45,929 nucleotides of DNA from an uncultured Victivallaceae bacterium (lineage in GTDB: Bacteria; Verrucomicrobiota; Lentisphaeria; Victivallales; Victivallaceae). The DNA lies in NCBI GenBank assembly GCA_944389925.1, contig CALXOD010000048.1, positions 1 to 45,929 of the forward strand, written 5' to 3'. The notes under the pieces are model-generated. The model made no database searches. It was not told where the DNA came from and saw nothing but the letters and a program-made list of their open reading frames with translations. This document shows positions 17,634 to 27,118 of the stretch, piece by piece. Positions within the stretch are counted from its first letter, which is position 1; every line of letters starts with the position of its first letter. The position numbers and the translations under genes are program-made.

Positions 17634-18773
17634 ATGAAACAGATGTCCGAGCCGTGTGCAACACTTTATCTGGATCATGCCGCGGCAATGAAGCCGGAGC
17701 CGGAGGTTCTGGATTACTTCCGAGAGTGTTCATTGCGTGATTACGCCAATCAGGAGGCGGCCCATGGGGCGGCCTACCGGTTGCGCAACAAGCTGGAGGA
17801 GGCCGGAATGCGTCTGGCTCTGGCCGTTGCCGGGAGACCGATGGCGGTGCACTGGGCGATGACGGGAACGGAACTTTTCAGCTGCCTGGAAGGAGTGCCC
17901 CGCCGGGGGCGCGGCAATGTCGTGACCAGCGGGGCGGAACATCCGGCGCTGATGGCTGCATTGCGGCGCATGGGCGGTGAATTGCGGATTTTGTCCCGGC
18001 GGGACGGCGAGCTTTTTCCGACATCGGAGTGTCTGGATCAGCAGACACAGTTGCTGGCGGTTCATCATGTGCAGAGCGAAACCGGCCGGATCACGGATGT
18101 GGATGCGCTGGCATTGCGGTTACGCCGGGAAGCGCCTCAGGCGTTATTGCTGGCAGATACGATTCAATCCGCGGGCAAGCTGCCACTGCCGAAATCTGCG
18201 GATTTTCTGACGGTTTCAGGGCATAAGCTGGGCGCGCCTGGCGGCGCGGCATTGCTGATCAATCCGGCGTGGAAAGGGCTGCCGTTCATGCGGCAGACAT
18301 TGCAGCGGCTGCGAAGCGGGGAATACCGTTTCGGGCGACCGGAGCCGGCGCTGCTTCTGACGCTGGCTTTTGCGGCGGAACGCCGGGCAGAACGACGGGA
18401 AAGGGAATTAACCCGGGTGCGACAGGTGCAGGCCGCTATGAGGCTGGCACTGGCAGAGTTGAGGTTGCCTGGCGGTGGCAGAGTAGTGTTTAGTGTGCCG
18501 GAGGAGAAAAGTTCTCCTTATATTCTTCATTTGCGTTTTCCGGGATTTCAAGGCGGGGTGCTGGTGCGAATGCTTTCGGAATACGGGGTGTTTGCGGCGA
18601 GTGGCAGTGCCTGTCAGGCGGAAAGCGATCGTCCGAGTGCGGCGCTGCTGGAGCTGGGGCTGCCCCGGGACGAGGCGTATTCCGGAGTGCGGCTGAGTTT
18701 TTCCACGGAGAACAGCCCGGAAGAAGCCTTGGCACTTCGTGAAATCTTCGAGCGGGTGCTGCGCGCTTACTGA
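17634..18773 (+). CDS. Cysteine desulfurase family (NifS/IscS-like) PLP enzyme
   Basis: 379 residues, normal length for the family. It would remove sulfur from cysteine as an enzyme-bound persulfide, using PLP. The Schiff-base Lys198 is in [11 protein letters not shown], and the persulfide Cys327 is in [10 protein letters not shown]. The N-terminus L-Y-L-D-H-A-A-A corresponds to the usual Y-L-D-N-A-A-T-T. The common S-G-A-T-E-A-N-N motif is replaced by M-T-G-T-E-L-F-S, and the V-N-N-E-x-G strand by V-Q-S-E-T-G, so it is a divergent member. There is no iron-sulfur scaffold gene beside it, so it could supply sulfur for tRNA thiolation (inference). Start may be ATG 17634 or 17643. Confidence 0.8.
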   Translation: MKQMSEPCATLYLDHAAAMKPEPEVLDYFRECSLRDYANQEAAHGAAYRLRNKLEEAGMRLALAVAGRPMAVHWAMTGTELFSCLEGVPRRGRGNVVTSGAEHPALMAALRRMGGELRILSRRDGELFPTSECLDQQTQLLAVHHVQSETGRITDVDALALRLRREAPQALLLADTIQSAGKLPLPKSADFLTVSGHKLGAPGGAALLINPAWKGLPFMRQTLQRLRSGEYRFGRPEPALLLTLAFAAERRAERRERELTRVRQVQAAMRLALAELRLPGGGRVVFSVPEEKSSPYILHLRFPGFQGGVLVRMLSEYGVFAASGSACQAESDRPSAALLELGLPRDEAYSGVRLSFSTENSPEEALALREIFERVLRAY

Positions 18774-18799
18774 AAAACATTTTTTCCATGAAAATGGGT

Positions 18800-18828
18800 T
18801 TGAAAAGCGGCCGCTTTCGTGTTATTTT
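18800..18828 (+). promoter_or_regulatory. Promoter of the large secreted propeller protein
   Basis: TTGAAA (18800-18805), a 17-nt spacer ending in TGT, then TATTTT (18823-18828). The 5' leader would be about 45 nt to the ATG at 18880. Confidence 0.65.
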
Positions 18829-18879
18829 CTCTCATACGGTGATTTATGCCGGAGAAAACACGAACAAAGGAGCGGAATC

Positions 18880-21800
18880 ATGTGGAAAAAATGGATGGCG
18901 TTGACCATGCTGGCCGTTGCATCGGCCGGGACCGCGGCGGAAGCTCTCTGGGACGGTGCGCTGGATCGTCTGTCTTTGCGGGAAGGGGCGAAGCTGAAAG
19001 AGGTTTCTGTGAAGTCTGAGGACGGAACGCTGGTGATCAATGCCCTCAGTGAAGGTGACAGTGTCACATATGTCTGCCTTCAGATTCCGACAACCCCCTG
19101 TTTTGTTACCGGGAAGCGACTCTCACTGGAGGCCTGGAGCGATACACCGAAGGAGACGATCGGGTTTTATGTGCGCGCTCTTACGGCCGACAATCGCAAG
19201 GTTTTGAGCTTTCAGAAATGGGATGTGCTGACGGACCGCCCCGAGGTGTTTGTATTGACGCCGGGAACGAATGGCCGGCTCCGCTGGGAAAGTACCGAAG
19301 TGCAGGCCCCGGATGGTGAGATTACGAAACTCTGGATTTATATCGGCGCCCGCGGCAACGGGAAAAAGATGAACCTTCGCATCCGGGATCTCAAGTGGAT
19401 CGATGATCCGCTGGCGGAATTCCGAGCACAGCCCGGCCGGGATCTGGCCGGTTCGACGAATGGTCAGGCTTTCGAGCGGAATGGGGTGATTGCGGCCGAG
19501 GCGGCGGCGGGAACCGGGACTGTCACATATTTTGATTTTCAGCTGCCGATCGAGCCGGTTTCCGTGGAAGGAAAACAGCTTAATTTCACGGCCTGGTCCA
19601 GGACGCCGGATTTGACGAAGGCGCTGTATGTTCGCGGATACAATGCGGCGGGGGAATGCATTCTCTCGTATAAGAGCTGGAATGGTTTGCTGGCTGCGGA
19701 GCCGAAAGAGTTCCGGCTGGCCATCGGACAGAATGCGAGCGGGCTCGTCTGGGAGCCGGAGATGGTCAAGGATACTGCTGATAAGAAACTGACGCAGCTG
19801 CGTTTCTACATCGGCACGCGCGGGAACCGGGGACAGGTGTTCAGCGCGGAATTTTCGAAGATTTCCGTGGGGGGAGTAACTCCGGGCGTCGTGCTTTCCG
19901 CCGCCGGGTTTGAAAAACTCGGTGTCGGCGCCCGTTCCGCGGAAATCCGCAGCCTGATCGCCGGAGAGGATGCTGCCGGGAAACGGTTCATTCTCTGCCG
20001 ACCGCAGGATCACGGTGAACGAGGCTATCTGCTGTTCACCGAACTGGACAGTGGTCGAACCTTCCAGTATTTTAACCCGGATGCCGTACGCCAAGGGGAT
20101 AATTTCGGTTCCGTGCTGACTCGGAACGGAAAGTTTTACTACGATCAGGCGGGCGGTCATGTGCTCTGTTTTGACGTCAATACCCGGAAGACGGAATATC
20201 TGGGGCGCCCTGATACTCAGACTCAGCATTTCATGGTGTATACCGAAGGTCCCGATGGAAGAGTCTGGATGGGGGGGCATCCCCATGCCAGCGTCACTGC
20301 TTATGACCCCCGGAGTGGAAAGTTCCGCAATTATGGTTCCATGGACCCACGGGAAAAATATCTCTATCAGATTGCTGTGGACCGGAACGGCTGGGTGTAC
20401 AGCGGCGTCGGTTCTGCCCGCGCCAATATTCTGGCGCTCGACCCGGAAAGCGGAAAAATTACCCAATTACTTCCGGAAGAGAAACGCGGCCTGGGATACG
20501 GTCGGGTGGTTGCCGGTCAGGATGGGTATGTGTATGCGGACTATCGGGATTTCCGGGTGCAGCTGCTGGACGGGAAAATTGTGGCGGAAAATGTGGCCTG
20601 TCCCGCTCCGGCCGCAATCAAGGCGCCGAAGTACGGTGGGAGCATCCGGGCGTTCTCCGACGGGTCCCGGGTGCTTTCTTACGACCTGTATCAGAAAAAA
20701 GCGGTAATTCGGGAAGCGGACGGGCGGATGCGGACATTTCCGTTTTCTTACCTTTCCGGAGGTTTGCTGTTCACCAGCATTGCCCGCGGGCCGAATGGCA
20801 AGATCTATGGTTCCACCTGTCACCCGATGCATTTCGTCGAACTGGATCCGGCGAACGGGGAAATCATTGACCATGGTCCGCATCCGATTGTGCTTGGCGG
20901 GAATTTCTGTAACATGGTTGCCGGCGGCGGTAAGTTGTATGCCTGTGAATATAGCGGTGGCCGGTTGTGGGAATACGATCCGGCGCAGCCGATTCGGATG
21001 CGGGGCGGCGCGCTGCCGTCGTTTGGGCCAACTCCGGAAGAACTGGCCGTGTCAGGCAAGGCGGAGAAGGGGCATTTTTCCGCTTTGAGCGCCCCGCGGA
21101 TTCTGTTTGCCAACGGACATACGGACGGAGCGGTTTTCACGCTGCCGGTCCGGGCGACGAAAGCGGGGAAAGCGTATTTGAATGTGCTGCTTTTTGAGCA
21201 CGCACAGTATGGCACGGTGACGGTGGCGTTTCAGGGGAAAAGCGAAGAGCGCAACGTTCAGAATCTGGCTGATCGGCCATCGAAAATGCTGACCCTCGGA
21301 CCGTTTGAGCTGCAACCCGGCGATTATGAAGTCACGTTCACCGTGCACGCCAACCGGGGAGGCAAGCCGTGGTTCGGTCTGGTGGGGATGGAACTGGCCG
21401 ACGCGCCCCGTGAAGGAAACGCCGCACCGAAGGAGGCGAATCCGCGTATTCTGGGGCGCTGGTCTGACCTGGTGACCCGGCCACGCGCGATCGCCGTGCA
21501 TTCGGACGGCCGTCATGTAATCATTGCCGGTTATGCAAATTACGGCCTGACCGGAGGCGGCTTTGGCATTCATGACCTGAAAACCGGTGAAAACCGGGAG
21601 ATTAAAGACTGGCTGCCGGGGCATAGCTGCATTGCATTCCGGGTGCTGCCGGACGGCGACCTGATCGGCGGTACCAGCATCGACGCTCCCGGGGGAGGGC
21701 ATATCCGGGCTACCGAAGCTGCCCTGTTCCGGCTGGATTGGAAAAGCGGCAAGGTGAAGCGTTCTGTCCCGTTGCCGGGAGCGACCAATGTGATCAGTGT

Positions 21801-22137
21801 GGAACTTTGGAAAGGAAAGCTGGTAGCGGTCACTTCCGATGGGCAATTGCTGACCGTTCATCCGGAAACCCTGGAAATTATGCGGCGGGAACAAATCGGA
21901 AATTACGGGAGCGTTCCCCGGAACGCCTTGCAGAAGAGTGATGACGATCGGTTGTTTGTGTTACTGTCCAATCACATTCTGGAACTTGATCCGGTATCCG
22001 GTGCAGCGGTCCCGATTGCCGGCAACAGTGCCGCGATCACTGCCGGTGGCGCCTGCATAGATGGTGCCCTGTATTTCGGGTGCTGGACGAATTTCGGCAA
22101 ATACCGGTATCCGGAAACTGCGCCGGGACAGAAGTAA
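18880..22137 (+). CDS. Large secreted protein: tandem beta-sandwich repeat plus two beta-propeller regions
   Basis: 1085 residues from ATG 18880, chosen for AAAGGAG (18866-18872) 7 nt upstream and a signal peptide (W-K-K-W, hydrophobic to about residue 20). Residues about 28-176 and 188-331 are a tandem duplication: both contain V-T-Y, a V-x-G-K-x-L-x-x-x-A-W-S strand, an L-S-F/Y-K-x-W turn and a late L-x-F/I-Y-I-G-x-R-G-N motif, as in carbohydrate-binding sandwiches. Residues about 341-722 form a propeller (repeats such as G-P-D-G-R-V-W-M-G-G and R-N-G-W-V-Y-S-G). Residues 741-846 look like another sandwich with W-F-G-L-V-G-M-E-L, and 861-1080 like a second propeller. No catalytic motif was recognised. 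It precedes a beta-helix gene by 67-70 nt. Confidence 0.65.
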   Translation: MWKKWMALTMLAVASAGTAAEALWDGALDRLSLREGAKLKEVSVKSEDGTLVINALSEGDSVTYVCLQIPTTPCFVTGKRLSLEAWSDTPKETIGFYVRALTADNRKVLSFQKWDVLTDRPEVFVLTPGTNGRLRWESTEVQAPDGEITKLWIYIGARGNGKKMNLRIRDLKWIDDPLAEFRAQPGRDLAGSTNGQAFERNGVIAAEAAAGTGTVTYFDFQLPIEPVSVEGKQLNFTAWSRTPDLTKALYVRGYNAAGECILSYKSWNGLLAAEPKEFRLAIGQNASGLVWEPEMVKDTADKKLTQLRFYIGTRGNRGQVFSAEFSKISVGGVTPGVVLSAAGFEKLGVGARSAEIRSLIAGEDAAGKRFILCRPQDHGERGYLLFTELDSGRTFQYFNPDAVRQGDNFGSVLTRNGKFYYDQAGGHVLCFDVNTRKTEYLGRPDTQTQHFMVYTEGPDGRVWMGGHPHASVTAYDPRSGKFRNYGSMDPREKYLYQIAVDRNGWVYSGVGSARANILALDPESGKITQLLPEEKRGLGYGRVVAGQDGYVYADYRDFRVQLLDGKIVAENVACPAPAAIKAPKYGGSIRAFSDGSRVLSYDLYQKKAVIREADGRMRTFPFSYLSGGLLFTSIARGPNGKIYGSTCHPMHFVELDPANGEIIDHGPHPIVLGGNFCNMVAGGGKLYACEYSGGRLWEYDPAQPIRMRGGALPSFGPTPEELAVSGKAEKGHFSALSAPRILFANGHTDGAVFTLPVRATKAGKAYLNVLLFEHAQYGTVTVAFQGKSEERNVQNLADRPSKMLTLGPFELQPGDYEVTFTVHANRGGKPWFGLVGMELADAPREGNAAPKEANPRILGRWSDLVTRPRAIAVHSDGRHVIIAGYANYGLTGGGFGIHDLKTGENREIKDWLPGHSCIAFRVLPDGDLIGGTSIDAPGGGHIRATEAALFRLDWKSGKVKRSVPLPGATNVISVELWKGKLVAVTSDGQLLTVHPETLEIMRREQIGNYGSVPRNALQKSDDDRLFVLLSNHILELDPVSGAAVPIAGNSAAITAGGACIDGALYFGCWTNFGKYRYPETAPGQK

Positions 22138-22207
22138 TGTCGATGGGAGCGGTCAGCGTTGATTTGAATGGAGTCCGAAAGGTTGATACTGAAAAGCGGG
22201 AGTCATG

Positions 22208-24919
22208 ATGAAGAGATGGCACTTGCCGATTGCATTGTGCAGTGCTGTTTGTATGACACTGGGGGCTGAAACCATGCAGATGGATCTGGCCAGCGCGCCG
22301 GTCGGCGGTGTGCCGGCAGGATGGAAAGTTTATGCCACCGGTCCGGATGACGTCCGGAAGAACGGCGGCGGGGTGCAGGTCGTCGAAGAGGAGGGCCGGA
22401 AAGTTCTGCGGATTGACGACCGGAGCGACCAATGCGAATTCGGTATTACCCGAACGTTCGATTGCGCGCCGGGAACGTTCTTCCGGGTGACGGCGCGGTA
22501 CCGGGCCGCTGATCCGGATGTGGCGTTGGGAGGACTGGAAATTTCCGCCTTTTTCAGCCCGGCCGTGAAGTACCGTGCGGGAACCGTGTATCCGGATTCT
22601 TCCGGCGTGTCGGTGATGGATACCGTCGTCGCACCTCCGGGAACGAAAAAAATCGTGATTACCTTTTATTCTTCCCGTCCGAACCGGACTGCCGTGCTCC
22701 TGGAGTCCATGACGGTGGAGACTTCCGACAAGGCGTTTCCGCCGGTGACGGTGGCATCGCTCCGTTTTGCCGGACGCACGTTTTATCTGTCGCCCCAGGG
22801 CGATGACAAAAATGTCGGCAGCCAGTCCGCTCCCTGGCGCAGCATTGCCAGGGCCAACCGCATGCTCCGGCCCGGCGATACGGCGGTGTTTCTGCCTGGC
22901 CGTTACGAGGGGACGATTCAGCCGGAACGTTCCGGGGCACCGGATGCTCCGATTGTGTACCGGGCGGAAGAACCGGGAACGGCGGTCCTCACCGGCCCGA
23001 AAAATCCCGGATTTGCCGCGAAGATCGAAAACCGGGCGCATATCGAGCTGGAGGGATTCCGCTTTGAAGTCGGGCCGGGCAGCCGCTGGCTCAGGGTGGA
23101 TGGTTCCCGTTTCTGCACGTTCAAAAATCTGCAGATGGAAAATTCCACAGTGGCCGATCCCATTGGCTGCCATAACAGCAGTCATCTGCGTTTTTCCGGT
23201 ATTCACGCTACCCGGTGCAAGAATATCGGAGCCAGCGGTGTGCTGAGCGGCGACATGTGGAATAACTTCAATGTGACGCACAGTGTCTTCGAGAATATGT
23301 ATGTCGGGCAGGTGGGACATCGACCGTTCGGATTGTGGTTCGACTGTTCCAATATTGTGGTGCGAGATTCGATTTTCGATTGCCGCTGGGGGCGGAATTT
23401 TGAATTTTTTTCCCCTCAGAGGGTCTTGTTCGAACGCTGCGTGGTGACCAACGCCTTTGAAGGTTCCGGTTCGTTCGACGGAGAGGCGAAACTGTTCCTC
23501 AACGAATCGGTCATCCGGAACAATCTGGTGATGCGGAACGGTTACCTGCCGGTCCGCGTCAGCGGCTATCAGTATCAGGATATGCCGAATTTCACATCGA
23601 TGAATTCACGTTACTACAACAACACGTTCTACCACAACGAAGATGCCGGCCTCGCAGTATACGGGGATACATGGGATCAGGCAAAGACCTGCTGTCGCAA
23701 CAATATTTTTAAGAATAACATTTTCTTCAAAAATGATTTTGATCGTGGCATCGCCATCCAGACCGGAACGACGATCACGCCGGATTGCCAATTCCGCTGC
23801 AACTTGATCACCGGCGAAAAGACCGGCGCTACCACCATCCGCTTCGCCCGCAGGGAAGGTGCGAAACTGTTGACCACGGCAGAGGCTGAAACCGAAGCCG
23901 CACCTTATTTCAAAAACAACATCGACCAGGATCCGAAATTTGTTGCTGCGGACCGGGACGACTATTCTCTGGCCCCGGACAGTCCGGCGATTGATGCGGG
24001 CGAGGCGTTGACCGTTACCCGGGCCGCGGGAACCAACACGATTTACCTGCCGGTGGAAGACGCGCGCTATTTCTTCGACGGATTCGGCATCCCCGGAGAG
24101 GTCGGAGATCTGCTGATGATCGGACCGGATAAACTTCAGGCCCGAATCGTTCATATTGCCGAAAGGCAGAATACGCTGGTGCTGGATCGGCGGGTGACGT
24201 TCGGGAAAGGTGACGCGGTGAACCTTGCCTATTCCGGCAAAGCTCCCGACCTCGGCGCTTATGAAAGCGGCATGGAACAGCCCACCGGCCCCCGGTTCGA
24301 TTCGGAGAAAATCCGTCCCCAGACCGAAAAAGACGGTGTGCTGCTTGCCGCTGATTTTGAACCGGAACATCAGGAACAGTGGTTCTATCTCTGGAAGTTC
24401 ACACGTCAACCCTCCAGCTTTGCCGTGGTCGACAATACCACCGCCGCTACCGGCAAGCAGTCCTGGCGTGTGGAGTATGTGCCCTATGAAAAACTGCGGA
24501 TGCTTACGGAACTTTCTCCTGCCTACAAGGACAGCGACTCCACGCTTTCCACTCATCTGAGTCCGGCCTGGTGGGAAATGGAGAAATATCCGATGTTGCG
24601 ATTCTCCTACCGGATTCCGAAGGGCGTGCCGGTCGGTGTGACGCTCTATTGTGCTTCCCGCAGCGCCACACCCGGCCCGGGATCGGTCTTTGTGGCGGAA
24701 ACTCCCGACTTCCCACTTCCACAGGGGTATGTCCAACACAAGCTCGTGGAGCTGGTGGCGGATGATCAGTGGCATACGGCGGAAATCGATCTGCGGAAAT
24801 TGCGCAAACTGATGCCGGATTACCGCTATATCTACAAACTTCGCTTCTGGGCCGGTGGACAGAACGGAAAGCCCGGTTCCCGTTACTGGTTGGATGACGT
24901 GAGCGTCCGTACCCGTTGA
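22208..24919 (+). CDS. Secreted right-handed beta-helix protein with flanking sandwich domains
   Basis: About 903 residues with a signal peptide ending A-L-C-S-A-V-C-M-T-L-G-A. GGGAG lies 5 nt before ATG 22208; ATG 22205 is also possible. After an N-terminal sandwich (about 20-180) the helix begins F-Y-L-S-P-Q-G-D-D-x-N-V-G, then S-A-P-W-R-S-I, L-R-P-G-D and F-L-P-G-R-Y, the entry pattern of pectate-lyase-like/PbH1 proteins. N-rich rungs (N-N-T-F-Y-H-N, N-N-I-F-K-N-N-I-F-F-K-N) follow, ending with S-P-A-I-D-A-G and D-L-G-A-Y-E near residue 680. A C-terminal sandwich (about 710-903) ends R-Y-W-L-D-D-V-S-V. It may bind or cleave polysaccharide; the active site is not identifiable by eye. A hairpin ends the unit. 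Confidence 0.75.
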   Translation: MKRWHLPIALCSAVCMTLGAETMQMDLASAPVGGVPAGWKVYATGPDDVRKNGGGVQVVEEEGRKVLRIDDRSDQCEFGITRTFDCAPGTFFRVTARYRAADPDVALGGLEISAFFSPAVKYRAGTVYPDSSGVSVMDTVVAPPGTKKIVITFYSSRPNRTAVLLESMTVETSDKAFPPVTVASLRFAGRTFYLSPQGDDKNVGSQSAPWRSIARANRMLRPGDTAVFLPGRYEGTIQPERSGAPDAPIVYRAEEPGTAVLTGPKNPGFAAKIENRAHIELEGFRFEVGPGSRWLRVDGSRFCTFKNLQMENSTVADPIGCHNSSHLRFSGIHATRCKNIGASGVLSGDMWNNFNVTHSVFENMYVGQVGHRPFGLWFDCSNIVVRDSIFDCRWGRNFEFFSPQRVLFERCVVTNAFEGSGSFDGEAKLFLNESVIRNNLVMRNGYLPVRVSGYQYQDMPNFTSMNSRYYNNTFYHNEDAGLAVYGDTWDQAKTCCRNNIFKNNIFFKNDFDRGIAIQTGTTITPDCQFRCNLITGEKTGATTIRFARREGAKLLTTAEAETEAAPYFKNNIDQDPKFVAADRDDYSLAPDSPAIDAGEALTVTRAAGTNTIYLPVEDARYFFDGFGIPGEVGDLLMIGPDKLQARIVHIAERQNTLVLDRRVTFGKGDAVNLAYSGKAPDLGAYESGMEQPTGPRFDSEKIRPQTEKDGVLLAADFEPEHQEQWFYLWKFTRQPSSFAVVDNTTAATGKQSWRVEYVPYEKLRMLTELSPAYKDSDSTLSTHLSPAWWEMEKYPMLRFSYRIPKGVPVGVTLYCASRSATPGPGSVFVAETPDFPLPQGYVQHKLVELVADDQWHTAEIDLRKLRKLMPDYRYIYKLRFWAGGQNGKPGSRYWLDDVSVRTR

Positions 24920-24937
24920 CGACGGAGGGCAGGTATG

Positions 24938-24966
24938 CGGCGTCCCGGTTTCAGACCGGGACGCCG
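24938..24966 (+). terminator. Perfect 12-bp hairpin after the beta-helix gene
   Basis: CGGCGTCCCGGT at 24938-24949 pairs fully with ACCGGGACGCCG at 24955-24966 around the loop TTCAG. The downstream tract is only weakly T-rich. It lies 19 nt after the stop codon. Confidence 0.65.
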
Positions 24967-25085
24967 TTGCCTTCAGCTCCGGGAATCGGACGGAGAGCGC
25001 GATACGGAAGGAATGCATTTTCGTCGGTGGACGGTCTGATCTGTGCGTTTTTTCAGTCCCTGTAATTTATGATCAGGAGGTGGAT

Positions 25086-25790
25086 ATGGCTCAGTTGATG
25101 ACAAACGGTACTTCGCCGGTCGGTACGGTGCCGGCGTGTTTTCATTCGGAATTGGCGGAAAAAACGTCCTGGACGCCGCTGGCGCGGCAGACGATGAGTT
25201 TCTGCTCGCACCGGCTGGGACCGGATCCCATGACCGGTGGTTGGCGATTCTGCTCGACGCCGGTGCTCCGTCTTTTCGGGATTCTGCCGACGGTATTCAT
25301 CGTTGTGACGTTGGGGATATTGCTGCTGGCGGGGAAACTCAATCCTCTTCGTACGCTTCTTGCTGAACTGCCGATCCTGTACGTGATCGTAGCGGGGGCG
25401 TGCATCGGCTCGGTGGTGATCGGCGTCTGGTTGTGGCGCCGGATGAATCCCGTTATCGTCTTCGACGGTCTCCGGGAGGCGTTCTACCGGGCGCCCCGGA
25501 ATCCGCGTGGGATGGAGGTGTCCGCACTGGATTCCTTTACTCCTTTTCAGGAGATCGGAGCTCTGCAGCTGCTGGAAAGGCGCGTCGTTCAGGGATCCGG
25601 AAAAAATGCAGTCGATTATCTGGCTTATGAATTAAATCTGGTCCGGCGCGACGGCAGCCGGGTGTCGATTCTCTGTCACGGAAACTATCCGAAACTGGCG
25701 GCGGACGCGGAACAGCTGGCCGGATATCTGCAGTGTCCTTGCTGGGATGCCACCGGTAAATCCGCTGCAGTCATTGCGGAAACGGAATAA
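25086..25790 (+). CDS. Membrane protein of unknown function, paralogue of the 29581-30627 product
   Basis: 234 residues from ATG 25086, with a strong AGGAGG site (25075-25080) 5 nt upstream. Two membrane helices lie at about residues 62-80 and 94-112. The C-terminal soluble part has the pattern I-V-F-D-G-L-R-E, F-x-E-I-G-A-L-Q-L-L-E-R-R-V, Y-E-L-N-L-V-R-R-D-G-S-R-V-S and D-A-E-Q-L-A-G-Y-L. The same order of motifs occurs in the protein at 29581-30627 (I-V-F-D-L-Q-R-E, F-S-E-I-A-A-V-Q-V-L-E-K-T-V, C-E-M-N-L-V-K-R-D-G-S-R-L-H, D-A-A-R-L-A-G-K-L), so the two share a PH-like or similar small domain. No function is assigned. Confidence 0.7.
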   Translation: MAQLMTNGTSPVGTVPACFHSELAEKTSWTPLARQTMSFCSHRLGPDPMTGGWRFCSTPVLRLFGILPTVFIVVTLGILLLAGKLNPLRTLLAELPILYVIVAGACIGSVVIGVWLWRRMNPVIVFDGLREAFYRAPRNPRGMEVSALDSFTPFQEIGALQLLERRVVQGSGKNAVDYLAYELNLVRRDGSRVSILCHGNYPKLAADAEQLAGYLQCPCWDATGKSAAVIAETE

Positions 25791-25842
25791 TGCTCCTTCT
25801 GGCTGTTCCATTGCCACGTTTTCTGGAAGCAGGACAAAAAAA

Positions 25843-25918
25843 TGGTGCGCCCACAAGGACTCGAACCTTGGACCCGATGATTAAGAGTCATCTGCTCTAC
25901 CAACTGAGCTATGAGCGC
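25843..25918 (-). tRNA. tRNA-Lys (anticodon CTT), CCA encoded
   Basis: A full 76-nt cloverleaf on the minus strand: acceptor GCGCTCA with TGGGCGC (one G-T pair), D stem GCTC/GAGC, anticodon stem GATGA/TCATC with loop CTCTTAA (anticodon CTT), T stem CAAGG/CCTTG with loop TTCGAGT, discriminator A and encoded CCA. Seven Ts follow the CCA (25842-25836 on this strand) and may end transcription. Confidence 0.96.
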
Positions 25919-26026
25919 ACTGCTTTCGCAATACCTTTAATTTGCCGCGTTTTTGTAAAAAAGCAAGTGAAAAAAGTTAAAAAAAAACAAAAAAGCCCCA
26001 CTCAAAGCCTTATTTTCACGGGAAGC

Positions 26027-26980
26027 CTAGAGATTTTCAAACAAATCCCCTTGAATCGGTTGTTCCGACTTCGGCATGGAAGCGGCTGTTGCGGCGAATA
26101 ACGGCAACTCATCGTTTTCCGGAGAAATTCTTTCCGATCGCGGGAGCTGCCGGAGCAGACTGTGCAGTTCCATGCGTTCGCAAATACCGGCGATTTTCTC
26201 CCAGTCCGGTGACTGGCGCGCGCAGGTCTCCGCGACCGGCAACAGACGTGTCGGCAGGTCGCTGCGCAGTCGGATCAGTTTACGGTTGCGTTGCAGCAGT
26301 TCAGTGGATTCCAGCAATCGGGCACGCTGCCGCTGATTGGGGATTTTCTCCGGTGAGGCCAGCAATTCATCGAGAGAGGCGATATGCAGCCACTCCGCCG
26401 CGGTTTTCGGGCCGACGCCCGGAACACCGGGAATGTTATCCGCCGCGTCTCCCAGCAGGGCAAGGTAATCTACGATCGCTGCAGGGGGAACGGAAAATTT
26501 TTTCAGCACGCCAGCAATATCCCGGCGCTCCCAGCCGGCACCGTTTTTCCCCGGAAGCAGGAGTGATACTCGTTGATCCACCAGCTGCGCCAGGTCTTTG
26601 TCAGAGCTGATGATTTGCACGGGTTCCCTGGTCGCCTGCGCCAGGGCGGCGATCAGATCGTCCGCTTCATATTCCGGTTCCTCCAGCAGCGGCCATCCGA
26701 AAGCGGCAGCCAGTTCCCGGAGCACGGGAACCTGTTGTTTCAGATCTTCGGGGGTCGGCGGACGGTTAGCTTTGTAATCAGCATTGAGCTCCAATCGGAA
26801 ATGGACACGCCCGCAGTCGAAAACCATTGCCCCCCGTTCCCCCGGGAAATCGTGCTGCAGCTTCAGCAGCAACCGGGTGAAAGGCAACAGCGCATTGGTG
26901 GGCTCTCCCCGGGAATTATTCAGGTGGCGGACCGCATGATAACAGCGGAAAATCTGTGAGTAGGCATCAATCAGAATCAT
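26027..26980 (-). CDS. Stand-alone 5'-3' exonuclease (FEN/Pol I N-domain family)
   Basis: 317 residues from ATG at 26980. The protein equals the N-terminal domain of DNA polymerase I without the polymerase. Motifs: M-I-L-I-D-A-Y-S near the start (metal Asp), Y-E-A-D-D-L-I-A-A-L-A, I-I-S-S-D-K-D-L-A-Q-L-V and the helix-hairpin-helix region L-L-G-D-A-A-D-N-I-P-G-V-P-G-V-G-P-K-T-A. Such enzymes remove RNA primers or flaps. The last about 40 residues are a tail ending Q-G-D-L-F-E-N-L, somewhat like a clamp-binding peptide (inference only). The start codon is 33 nt downstream of the small-RNA terminator at 27013, so the gene is either transcribed from elsewhere or by readthrough. AGGAG lies 12 nt upstream, further than usual. 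Confidence 0.88.
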   Translation of the reverse strand: MILIDAYSQIFRCYHAVRHLNNSRGEPTNALLPFTRLLLKLQHDFPGERGAMVFDCGRVHFRLELNADYKANRPPTPEDLKQQVPVLRELAAAFGWPLLEEPEYEADDLIAALAQATREPVQIISSDKDLAQLVDQRVSLLLPGKNGAGWERRDIAGVLKKFSVPPAAIVDYLALLGDAADNIPGVPGVGPKTAAEWLHIASLDELLASPEKIPNQRQRARLLESTELLQRNRKLIRLRSDLPTRLLPVAETCARQSPDWEKIAGICERMELHSLLRQLPRSERISPENDELPLFAATAASMPKSEQPIQGDLFENL

Positions 26981-27012
26981 GACGGTTCCGGTCTCCTGCT
27001 GGTGACTGTATG

Positions 27013-27111
27013 AAAAAAGGTTCAGCGGTGGGGCCTCTTGAGAACTTAGAGGAGTAATTATGAAGAGGAGAAAAATGCGTATAGGATCTCTTGAAACTTC
27101 ACCGCTGAACC
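27013..27111 (-). ncRNA. Candidate small RNA, about 99 nt, unknown family
   Basis: On the minus strand GGTTCAGCGGTG (27111-27100) pairs perfectly with CACCGCTGAACC (27030-27019), followed by TTTTTT (27018-27013), which closes the RNA as an intrinsic terminator. The 69-nt interior has two C/U-rich segments, CTCCTCTTC (27070-27062) and ACTCCTCTAA (27055-27046), complementary to AGGAG-type ribosome sites. It also has two copies of CAAGAG (27093-27088 and 27040-27035) that can pair with them. A promoter with correct spacing puts +1 at about 27111, the first base of the stem. No SRP-RNA, 6S or tmRNA consensus is visible. The alternative is a 5' attenuator of the exonuclease gene. Confidence 0.65.
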
Positions 27112-27118
27112 AACATTT

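Noticed and set aside
25919-26026. A/T-rich stretch between tRNA-Lys and the exonuclease gene as a terminator hairpin
   Set aside because: The GCC-containing segments are direct repeats and do not fold into a stem.
27013-27111. Idea that the small RNA is 4.5S (SRP) RNA
   Set aside because: The length is similar, but the conserved SRP tetraloop and asymmetric-loop sequences are absent.
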